A DNA stretch of 49,921 nt from Hyphomicrobiales bacterium. GTDB lineage: Bacteria > Pseudomonadota > Alphaproteobacteria > Rhizobiales > Aestuariivirgaceae. The position numbers were made by a program, and so were the translations under genes. The notes under the pieces are model-generated. The model was given only the letters and a program-made list of their open reading frames with translations. It was not told where the DNA came from and did not search any database. The DNA lies in contig JANYHB010000066.1 in assembly GCA_025359265.1 (NCBI GenBank), positions 1 through 49,921 of the forward strand, written 5' to 3'. Positions 1 to 7,160 of this stretch are shown one piece after another. Numbering within the stretch: position 1 is the stretch's first letter; each line of letters begins with the position of its first letter.

Positions 1-101
1 ATCGGCCTTTGGTTCGCAGGCCAGGCTCAAGGCCTAGGTGCGTCAATATCAGGTGCCTGGAATTTAGCGCCAAGATATCGACCATCTCGCGGTCGCCACC
101 C

Positions 102-460
102 AGCCGCCTCTATGAAAACACATCGCTGCTGATCACCACCAACTTGGCCTTCGCCGATTGGCCGCAAGTTTTTGGTCCCTCTCAGCGTTTGCATGCAAAC
201 GCTTGCCGGGCAATGGATGCCAAGATGACAACCGCCATGCTCGACCGGCTCACCCATCATTGCGATATCATCGAGACCGGCAACACCAGCTGGCGCTTCA
301 AAAACCGCAGTTGATCAACCTTTCCGACAGGCGCCCTCCGGCGATGCGTTGCGCTCCGCCTCCCGGCTCCACGCATCGCCTCCAGGCGCTTCTCCATGTC
401 GCTCGCAAAGGGTCATTTTTGGACGCGAAACAGGGGTCACTGTTCAATGCGAATTGACAC
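102..460 (+). mobile_element. IS21-family remnant: 3' end of istB plus element tail
   Basis: The reading frame ending at 314 matches the C-terminal part of IstB, the ATPase helper of IS21 transposases. Recognisable segments are [19 protein letters not shown] and then [18 protein letters not shown], ending WRFKNR. The IstB match starts near 102; the Walker motifs and all of istA are absent, so this is a dead fragment. Between VFG and DAKMTT, where IstB is normally continuous, about 13 extra codons (roughly 176-214) are inserted in frame and carry a perfect palindrome. Downstream, two related motifs beginning GGTCA at 411 and 435, 24 nt apart, and ending GAATTGACA near 458, look like the repeated terminal motifs of IS21 ends. 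The element end near 460 is inferred. Confidence 0.72.
184..203. repeat. 20-bp perfect palindrome, copy 1
   Basis: The sequence AGCGTTTGCATGCAAACGCT is identical to its reverse complement. It lies inside an in-frame insertion within the istB remnant. The same 20 bp, with identical flanks, occurs again at 15124-15143 in the opposite orientation inside a different, diverged istB remnant. A GTTTGCATGCAAAC core resembles an operator for a dimeric regulator (LacI type), but its place inside a transposase helper gene argues for a small mobile palindromic repeat. Its function is unknown. Confidence 0.8.
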
Positions 461-707
461 ATTGTGGATCAGACTCTACTTATTTTTAGATCAGTTTGTA
501 GGGCTCAGGTCTGGAGCGATGATGCGTCTGTCGGGCCGTTCAGATCACCTGCGGTGAATGAGAGAATTTCTCATCATGAAAAACTGCGGTGATCAAAGAG
601 TCTTTTAATCTATCCTCAACTTCAGTGCCATTTCAAAATCCACCGTTACTGGCGCTGGTTATTCTATTGTGCGCCCAGGTTTCAGGGTCAAGTAGCCGGA
701 CAGCATG
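461..707. other. Intergenic stretch without a recognised gene
   Basis: This stretch lies between the IS21 tail and the stop codon of ligD. I see no open frame with family resemblance, no tRNA and no convincing terminator. It is probably old flanking DNA of the insertion element. Confidence 0.5.
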
Positions 708-3134
708 TTATTTTTTTAGTAGGTTCAGTATTTGAGAAGACAGGCGTTGCGATAAACTAAAAAAACTCTGCCAATGATCCACTTGGGGAAAATTCACAAT
801 GGTGTATGCACGCGCCGATTTGGCTTTCATCATGATCTCCCATGAAAGAGGCGCAGCCACAGTTGCGCCTTGTCGCGCCCTCAGAGACCAAGGCACAATG
901 GCGGTAGCCTTGCTGCGATTTCGCAGATAATCGATAAAAATTTTCTTTTTGCGCTTCGCGATAGACATATTGGCAACAAAAATCTTTGGCTTCTCGTTTT
1001 CCATTCGCTTGGCAAATGCTTTGCAGAATTCCTCTACTTCTTCGCCGGTATTGCTGCGGTCCAAAGGCGCAACGATATGTATGCCCTTGCCACCGCTCAG
1101 CAGCGGCCAGCTCTGCAATCCGGCGGCACTCAGATAATCCCGCAGCAAATTGGCGGCTGCTTGAACCTCAGCGAATGGAATTTCCTCATCGGGGTCCAAA
1201 TCGAAAATCATCCGATCTGGTCTGTCTATTTTAGGCAGGGTTGCGTTCCAACCGTGAAATTCAATCGTGCCAAACTGCACTGCCGCAGCAAGCCCGGCTT
1301 CGCCGACGAGTGCGAAATAGGGTTCGCGCGCAGCGCCGAATTCTTTTATACCCTCGTTCATGGCCTTTAGTGGATGACGTTGAAAAAACGTCTCTGCGTC
1401 AATTGACTGTGGCGCACGCAGCAGGCTTATTGGCCGGTTTTGAAGATGAGGCAAGATCCCCATTTTGATCTTGTTATAATACGCGGCAACATCAGCCTTT
1501 GACACGTCATCCTTTGGAAATAAAATGCGATCAGGATGGGTGATGCGCCAGTGGATTGGCAACTCTTTGACGGCACTTTTTTCGACCATGTTTTTTGGTT
1601 CGCTTTCTGGCACGCGATCGTTTTGAAGGCCCAGGAAACGGGCTTGTCGCAGCTGCCGATCCGCTGTCCAGCCACCAAACAGCACCTCTGCACCGAAGAT
1701 TGGCTGTATATATTTAGCACTCGTCGGAAGCATGTTGACGTTAGTCAGCTTGGGAGGATGCGGAACAACAGTGCGCAATAATTTGTCGATCTGCGGCCGA
1801 TTGCTGCGATTATACCCCGTGCCGATTCGACCAACATACACGAGCTGGTCACCATATTTCTTTGCCGCGAGCAGAGAAGAAAATCCGTCGTGTTTGGTGG
1901 AATTCATGAAGCCAATGATGAGAGCGTCTTCGCGCAGTCCGCCTTTAATCTTGAGCCAGCTATCACTGCGCCCGCTTACGTAGGGTGAGGTTTTGAGCTT
2001 GGCTATAATCCCTTCACCACCTGCTTCGGTGACGGTTTTAAACATTTTCTCTCCATTGCTTTCCACGTATTCACCATAACGCACGGAGTTCTCAGATGAT
2101 GGCAAGAGCGCTCGCAGTCGCCTTTTTCGCTCAACATAGGGAAGTTTTCTAATGTCCTCACCCCGATCAATCAGCAGGTCGAACGCAATAAAGACCACTG
2201 AATCGGCGCGCTCTTTCTTGAGCATAGAAACCAATGCAGGAAAATCGGAGATTCCATTTTCATTGAAAACCACCGCTTCACCGTCCATCACAATCGGCGC
2301 GTCCCCCAAAGCCACAACTGCGGGCACAAGCTTGGTGAATTTGTTGGTCCAATCCAATCCGGATCGCGTGTAAATTTTGACATTTTGGCCGGCTGATACG
2401 ATGACCAACCGATAGCCATCATATTTCATTTCAAATGCCCAATCATCACCAACCGGTGGCTGATCAGCAATTTTGCAAAGTTGGGGGGAGATGAAATCGG
2501 GCATCGGCGATTTGTCCCCAGATTTCTTTTGAGCGCTGGTTTTCCAAATCTTCGCTGTTTTGTTAGCTTCAATTTGTGCTTGCGTTAAGCCCGACAGCAA
2601 ACCTGTGTTAAAGCGGTGTGAAAGACTGTCATCCTTTTCAGCGAATTCGTCCCGGTCTTTGATCAGCAGCCAGTTTTCCGCCTTTTCCGCAGTCTTCATT
2701 CGAACGAGGGCCCAAGCACCTTTCATGCGTTGCCCGAGACACTCAAACTTTATATGACCATCAACCAAACCCCGTGAAGCCGAACCGTTGAGTGTTCTAT
2801 AGTTGCAACTTTCCCACAATATAACCGTGCCACCGCCATATTGCGGCTTGGGAATAAGCCCCTCAAACGCGCCATAAGACAAGGGATGATCTTCCGTGCG
2901 AACCGCCAACCGTTTATCTTTTGGATTGGCGGATGGACCGCGCGTCACCGCCCAACTCACCAACACGCCATCAATTTCCAGGCGCAAATCAAAGTGCAAG
3001 CGCCTGGCGTAGTGTTGCTGAATCACCAGCCTTGTGCCGGGTTGCACCTGCATTTTGCCAGAAGGCTCAGGCGTTTGTTTAAAATCTCTTTTGGCGTGAT
3101 ATCGTGCAAGTTTGTTGGTTGCGGCGTTCTCCAT
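708..3134 (-). CDS. ligD: ATP-dependent DNA ligase D (LigD), three-domain NHEJ enzyme
   Basis: LigD processes and seals double-strand breaks in bacterial non-homologous end joining with Ku. The 808-residue protein has all three domains in the order phosphoesterase - ligase - polymerase. The 3'-phosphoesterase domain (about 1-180) has HYARRLHFDLRLE at 41-53; His41, His47 and Asp49 match the metal-binding set of this family. The ligase nucleotidyltransferase domain has motif I KYDGYR with the AMP-accepting lysine at 237. The C-terminal primase-like polymerase domain (about 520-808) has the metal-binding DLDPDE near residue 643. The ATG at 3134 is 8 nt past the ku stop, so the two are one transcription unit. 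The length is normal and no key residue is missing. The sigma-EcfG promoter at 4281-4305 probably serves this unit. Confidence 0.96.
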   Translation of the reverse strand: MENAATNKLARYHAKRDFKQTPEPSGKMQVQPGTRLVIQQHYARRLHFDLRLEIDGVLVSWAVTRGPSANPKDKRLAVRTEDHPLSYGAFEGLIPKPQYGGGTVILWESCNYRTLNGSASRGLVDGHIKFECLGQRMKGAWALVRMKTAEKAENWLLIKDRDEFAEKDDSLSHRFNTGLLSGLTQAQIEANKTAKIWKTSAQKKSGDKSPMPDFISPQLCKIADQPPVGDDWAFEMKYDGYRLVIVSAGQNVKIYTRSGLDWTNKFTKLVPAVVALGDAPIVMDGEAVVFNENGISDFPALVSMLKKERADSVVFIAFDLLIDRGEDIRKLPYVERKRRLRALLPSSENSVRYGEYVESNGEKMFKTVTEAGGEGIIAKLKTSPYVSGRSDSWLKIKGGLREDALIIGFMNSTKHDGFSSLLAAKKYGDQLVYVGRIGTGYNRSNRPQIDKLLRTVVPHPPKLTNVNMLPTSAKYIQPIFGAEVLFGGWTADRQLRQARFLGLQNDRVPESEPKNMVEKSAVKELPIHWRITHPDRILFPKDDVSKADVAAYYNKIKMGILPHLQNRPISLLRAPQSIDAETFFQRHPLKAMNEGIKEFGAAREPYFALVGEAGLAAAVQFGTIEFHGWNATLPKIDRPDRMIFDLDPDEEIPFAEVQAAANLLRDYLSAAGLQSWPLLSGGKGIHIVAPLDRSNTGEEVEEFCKAFAKRMENEKPKIFVANMSIAKRKKKIFIDYLRNRSKATAIVPWSLRARQGATVAAPLSWEIMMKAKSARAYTIVNFPQVDHWQSFFSLSQRLSSQILNLLKK

Positions 3135-3142
3135 TTTGGCGC

Positions 3143-3994
3143 CTATGCAGTTTTTGACCGTTTGACCTTCGCAGGGGCAGCCTTGGCGGGGCGCGATTTA
3201 TCAGATGAAGATTTCTCTGCTACAGAGCGTTTCAACGCTTCCATAAAATCCACCACCTGAGAACCAGGCTCTTCATTTTCCTCCACAGCTATGTTTTGAC
3301 CTTTTGACACTTTATTTTTCACCAATTCACGCAAAGCTTCGGCGTAATGATTTTTAAATTTGGAAGCATCAAAGGTTTCACTTCTGCGCAAAATCAGATC
3401 ATTTGCCATCTCCATCATGTCTTTACGTGCTGGCGCAGTGCCTACGTTGGAGAATACTTCATCCGCATCTTTTAGTTCACTGTCATAGCGCAAAGTGTCC
3501 AAGACCAAGCCTTTGCCACCGGGAAAAAGCGCAACCAAATCTTCTTTTCCGCGCAGGGTGAGCTGCCCAATGCCAACTTTTTTGCTGGCCTTCAGGGCAT
3601 CGCGTATGACGCGGTAACCTTCCTCTGCGGCCTCGCCATCGGGAAGAACATAATATGGCCGTTCAAAATACAACGGGTCAATCTCATCGGCATTTACGAA
3701 TTGCGTGAGTTCTACGACCTGCCGCGATTTCAATTTAAGATTCACCAGGTCATCGTCGTCCATGAATACATAATTGCCAGGCTCAATCTCATAGGCAGTG
3801 GCGATATTTTCTTTTTTGATCTCGCCTTTTCCTGGTACGGTCTTGATATACTTGATCCGCTTCTTTGACTCGCGGTCCACTTGATGAAAGTGGATTTCAG
3901 CATCAGATTTTTCAGCGGTGACAAGTCTGATCGGAATACTCACAAGCGCCAGCCTGAGGTGCCCTTTCCAAAACGTTCTTACTGTTTCAGCCAC
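3143..3994 (-). CDS. ku: Non-homologous end joining protein Ku
   Basis: Bacterial Ku is a homodimer that threads onto broken DNA ends and recruits LigD. The protein starts VAETVRTFWKGHLRLALVSI, typical of the family. It continues through the Ku core (beta-barrel and bridge region, to about residue 250) into a lysine-rich tail (DKSRPAKAAPAKVKRSKTA) of the kind that aids DNA binding. I chose the GTG at 3994 because family homology begins there and AGGGA lies just upstream; an in-frame TTG at 4021 would add nine unconserved residues. ligD follows after 8 nt. A 26-codon membrane peptide gene and a sigma-EcfG promoter lie upstream in the same direction, which suggests induction in the general stress response. 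This fits known RpoE2 control of a ku-ligD pair in Sinorhizobium. Confidence 0.95.
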   Translation of the reverse strand: MAETVRTFWKGHLRLALVSIPIRLVTAEKSDAEIHFHQVDRESKKRIKYIKTVPGKGEIKKENIATAYEIEPGNYVFMDDDDLVNLKLKSRQVVELTQFVNADEIDPLYFERPYYVLPDGEAAEEGYRVIRDALKASKKVGIGQLTLRGKEDLVALFPGGKGLVLDTLRYDSELKDADEVFSNVGTAPARKDMMEMANDLILRRSETFDASKFKNHYAEALRELVKNKVSKGQNIAVEENEEPGSQVVDFMEALKRSVAEKSSSDKSRPAKAAPAKVKRSKTA

Positions 3995-4061
3995 AAAAAT
4001 TCCCTGCTGCCAGTCTTGCAATCACCCTGAGGAACAGATTTATCGCACAAGACTGCACACC

Positions 4062-4142
4062 CTAGTGATGAAAAAACAGCGCGAGTAAAATGATGACGGG
4101 AATGGGAACCCCAATTAACCACAATAAAATACCACGACCCAT
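4062..4142 (-). CDS. Tiny hydrophobic membrane peptide, 26 aa
   Basis: A 27-codon frame runs from ATG (4142) to TAG (4062). It has a strong ribosome binding site, AAGGAG, at 4149-4154, 6 nt from the start. The peptide begins MGRGILLWL, continues with GVPIPVIILLAL and ends in two Phe and two His: one short transmembrane segment with a Pro-x-Pro kink. From memory, similar small single-span peptides (GILLWL..G.PIP.IIL) recur in Alphaproteobacteria, but I know no function. It is the first gene after the sigma-EcfG promoter at 4281-4305 and lies 67 nt upstream of the nearest ku start candidate, so it may be a general-stress gene leading the ku-ligD unit. Confidence 0.72.
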   Translation of the reverse strand: MGRGILLWLIGVPIPVIILLALFFHH

Positions 4143-4280
4143 GATGATCTCCTTCAAAATTTCAACGTTCAGCCAGTTAACAAAAAATTCGCGGCAGCTG
4201 GGCAACAACACCACATTAACCATGGCGCTGAACTCTCCCGCAATATCGCTTTCTGTTTCTGATTAGAACGTCTGAATCTA

Positions 4281-4305
4281 AACGCGCCAATCGAAATCAA
4301 GTTCC
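4281..4305 (-). promoter_or_regulatory. Sigma-EcfG (general stress) promoter ahead of the small peptide and ku-ligD
   Basis: Read on the minus strand, GGAAC (4305-4301), exactly 16 nt and CGTT (4284-4281) give a perfect match to the alphaproteobacterial EcfG consensus. Transcription would start near 4274, about 130 nt before the small peptide start, and run into ku and ligD. No coding frame overlaps the site. That the transcript reaches ku is inferred from orientation and the lack of a clear terminator. Confidence 0.75.
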
Positions 4306-4322
4306 CCAGAGAGGAATATTTT

Positions 4323-5780
4323 TTAGAGCACTGGTGTGTCTTTCGCCAGCCAGGCAGCCGCCATGTTCAAATCGGCCAATAACTGGGATTTCATTTCATC
4401 CGCCCGCTCATATGCACCCGCGCGCAATATCGCAGCCGGATGAAAAGTGATCAATAAAGAAGGCCCGAAATCGGTTTTCACAATACGCCCGCGTCGCGTT
4501 GCGATATTTGAATCGGATCCTGTCAATGCCCCCGCAGCCGTAGCGCCCATCGCGATAATCAATGTGGGGCGAACTATTTCAATTTCATTGATAAGCCAAT
4601 ATTTGCAATGCTGAACTTCATACCTATTTGGCCGCTGATGAATTCTTCTTTTGCCCCGGGGTTCAAATTTAAAGTGCTTCACGGCGTTGGTCACATAGGC
4701 TTTCTCGCGCTTTATATTCGAATTTTTCAACGCCTCGTCCAACAGCTTGCCCGCTGGCCCCACAAAAGGTCGGCCAGCAAGGTCTTCCGCGTCGCCGGGC
4801 TGCTCGCCTACGATCATGAGCTTTGCCTCACTGTCGCCCTCACCCACGACCGTTTGGGTTGCGTTGCAATGCAGTGTACAGCGTTGGCATGTCCTTGCTG
4901 CATTGTTAAGATCAATGAGATTTGAGAATTGGCTTTCACGCGGTTTGACTATGTGGATTTCTGGCGCGCGAGCGGCATCCGCAAAACCTGCGGCTTTGGA
5001 TGGTGAAGATATTCGCATCTTGGTGGCGCGCTTGGCTGCGGTTTTTATCAGATCAGGAATCAGCATGGCCTCGGGCAAATTATGCCAATATTTTTTGGGC
5101 ATCTCAGAGCGCATTGCTTTCACTTTCAAACGCGCCGGATTAAATATGCTTGCATAATAAATTTTCCAAAGCTCTTCAGTGTCATCAGTCATCTGAAGTT
5201 TTTGGGCTGGTTTATGATCAAACTTCAACGTGTTTTCCGTGTAAAAGGCTGTGCCTTTAGGCGTGGCAATAATCCAATCCATATCGTGGAAGCGCTGCAC
5301 AAAAAAATCCCCCGCTGGCTCCACGATAAAATGTTCTGGTTCAAACCAGGCGGCAAATTTTCGCCTTTCGGATTCGTGCTCCGTATTTTCCTTGAACCGA
5401 ACAAACGCTTTCATCTTATGCAGGTCGCGCGAGACAGACTTGGCCATAACCAAGCATCTCCTAACCAGCGGGTGTGCAGCATTTTCAATGATTGACGGCC
5501 GTTGGACACATTCGTTCAGCAAGTGATATAGTGCAGAAAACCGCTCTGGATCGCTGTGACACACGCATCGGACAGCCAAATCCAAAAATTGCTGAGGCAC
5601 CGTGAGAATTTTGGCCGGCGTTGAGGGTTGATCAGAATGCCCAGCAAATAAATCGTTATTCAGATCACCCTCCAATGACCACACAATTTGTGCTGGTGCT
5701 ATTTTTTCCGTTAGACAGGCGCGAGCAATGCTTCTTCATGAATCAAATGTCGTCGTTGCGGAAACAATTTTGTGGATCAT
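4323..5780 (-). CDS. udgX: DUF4130 / UdgX-type uracil-DNA glycosylase fusion, in-frame TGA at codon 15
   Basis: The N-terminal half matches the DUF4130-type domain found beside radical-SAM repair genes. The C-terminal half is a UdgX-class uracil-DNA glycosylase, which binds an iron-sulfur cluster and forms a covalent bond with uracil-excised DNA. In numbering from the GTG at 5684, motif A GEQPGD is at 293-298, the UdgX-specific KRRIHQRP loop carries the covalent His at 349, and TFHPAAILR is at 413-421. Candidate cluster cysteines are C266, C269 and C360. The natural start seems to be the ATG at 5780, which shares one base with the stop of the upstream gene (TGATG). From there the frame reads MIHKIVSATTTFDS, then TGA (5738-5736), then RSIARACLTEKIAPAQIVW. 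The TGA falls where a Trp is expected. Translation could restart at the GTG at 5684, but no good ribosome site is seen there. Confidence 0.88.
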
Positions 5781-7006
5781 CAGAGCAACGTGAGTTGGTT
5801 CATTTCGGGAACAAATCGCTGCCTCAGGTGGGTTGAATCAATCGCCGAACCAGGATGCCAATCAATTGTTGAAATAAAGCTTTTGGCATTTTTCATATTT
5901 GCCCCCAGCCTCGCCAGGTCTGCATATCGCAACTTGCAATGGCGCCTCGCACTTATGATTCTCCTGACGGTTTTCACGCCAAAGCCCGGCACGCGCAATA
6001 ATATTTCATATGGGGCTTTATTGACATCGACTGGAAATTCTCCGCGGTGACAAAGCGCCCATGACAATTTAGGATCAATATCAAGATCCAGCATGCCTCC
6101 GCCGCGTGCGGCAATTTCATCCACGTTGAAACCATAAAAACGCATCAACCAATCCGCCTGATAGAGGCGGTGTTCACGCATGAGAGGTGGCTTCACAAGC
6201 GACAATTTTGGAGAGGAATCTGGAATCGGACTGAACGCAGAATAATAAACCCGCTTCAACTTATAACCGGCATAAAGCGAAGCGCTTCGCTTAAGAATGA
6301 TCGCGTCTGAAGAATTTTCCGCGCCGATTATTAATTGCGTGCTTTGCCCGGCTGGAACAAATTTTTTGACGCGCTTTTTAACCATCGTCGGCTCTCGCGA
6401 CGCGACGATTTTATCGCCAATTGCTGCCATGGCCCTTCTAATCTCAACGACATCCTTCTGAGGAGCAATTTTATTTAGCGCTACGTCGGTGGGCAGCTCA
6501 ATATTAACGGACAGTCGATCGGCAAACAATCCCGATTCGTCCAGCAGTTCCTGCGACGCGTTAGGAATTGTCTTTAAATGAATATAACCGTGGAAACGGT
6601 GATCGACCCGCAATATTTTTACAATTCGCGTCATTTGCTCCATTGTGTAGTCTGGCGACTGAACGATGCCCGACGACAAAAACAACCCTTCGATGTAATT
6701 CCTGCGATAAAATTCAAGAGTAAGTTTCACCACCTCATCGACTGAAAAACGTGCCCTGGCAATATTGCTCGAAACGCGATTGATGCAAAACGCGCAATCA
6801 TAGGTACAAAAATTCGTCATCAAAATTTTCAATAATGAAATGCATCGCCCATCAGGCGCATAGGAATGGCAAATTCCATTGCCCTCAGTTGATCCTAAAC
6901 CGCCATTTACGGCGTTGCGTTTGGTTGTCCCGCTTGATGCGCAAGAAGCGTCATATTTGGCAGCGTCGCTCAAGATGGCGAGTTTTTGGATGAGAGTGTG
7001 AACCAT
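5780..7006 (-). CDS. Radical SAM protein linked to UDG (putative DNA modification/repair)
   Basis: This 408-residue protein belongs to the radical-SAM family regularly encoded beside DUF4130/UDG proteins (TIGR03916 type). The reaction is unknown; a role in DNA repair or base modification is inferred from the partner. The cluster-binding motif CTYDCAFC (C67, C71, C74) has C-x3-C-x2-C spacing. The N-terminal part KLAILSDAAKYDASCASSG is characteristic. A helix-hairpin-helix motif (VPGFGVKTVRRI, about 336-347) near the C terminus suggests DNA binding. The UdgX gene starts on the last base of its stop codon, so the two should be translationally coupled. The ATG at 7006 lies only a few bases from a predicted -10 box and a LexA site, so the mRNA is probably leaderless and SOS-controlled. 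Confidence 0.9.
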   Translation of the reverse strand: MVHTLIQKLAILSDAAKYDASCASSGTTKRNAVNGGLGSTEGNGICHSYAPDGRCISLLKILMTNFCTYDCAFCINRVSSNIARARFSVDEVVKLTLEFYRRNYIEGLFLSSGIVQSPDYTMEQMTRIVKILRVDHRFHGYIHLKTIPNASQELLDESGLFADRLSVNIELPTDVALNKIAPQKDVVEIRRAMAAIGDKIVASREPTMVKKRVKKFVPAGQSTQLIIGAENSSDAIILKRSASLYAGYKLKRVYYSAFSPIPDSSPKLSLVKPPLMREHRLYQADWLMRFYGFNVDEIAARGGGMLDLDIDPKLSWALCHRGEFPVDVNKAPYEILLRVPGFGVKTVRRIISARRHCKLRYADLARLGANMKNAKSFISTIDWHPGSAIDSTHLRQRFVPEMNQLTLL

Positions 7007-7008
7007 AT

Positions 7009-7041
7009 GTTCACTTTATGTTCTACAAGAACGCAGGTCAA
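7009..7041 (-). promoter_or_regulatory. SOS box (GTTC-N7-GTTC) over a sigma-70-like promoter for the radical SAM/UdgX pair
   Basis: On the plus strand GTTC (7009-7012), ACTTTAT and GTTC (7020-7023) form the direct repeat used by alphaproteobacterial LexA. On the minus strand a -35 TTGACC (7041-7036), a 17-nt spacer and a -10 TAAAGT (7018-7013) lie across the same bases, so LexA would cover the -10 box. The predicted start of transcription falls at or next to the ATG at 7006, which implies a leaderless message. The position, two bases outside the start codon, makes chance less likely. Confidence 0.7.
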
Positions 7042-7122
7042 TAGCTGGCTCCAAATGTAATGTTTCGCATTTAGGCTGTGCGCACGCCGCGGTAGGTATG
7101 TCCGCGTCATAAGGGCGGTGAG

Positions 7123-7147
7123 GGAACTTAATAACCAACGTGGCGTT
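7123..7147 (+). promoter_or_regulatory. Sigma-EcfG promoter ahead of the FAD-dependent oxidoreductase
   Basis: GGAAC (7123-7127), 16 nt and CGTT (7144-7147) match the EcfG consensus exactly. Transcription would start near 7154. This rules out the GTG at 7140 as a start and leaves only a very short leader for the ATG at 7161. Confidence 0.7.
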
Positions 7148-7160
7148 TCAGGAGGGCGCA

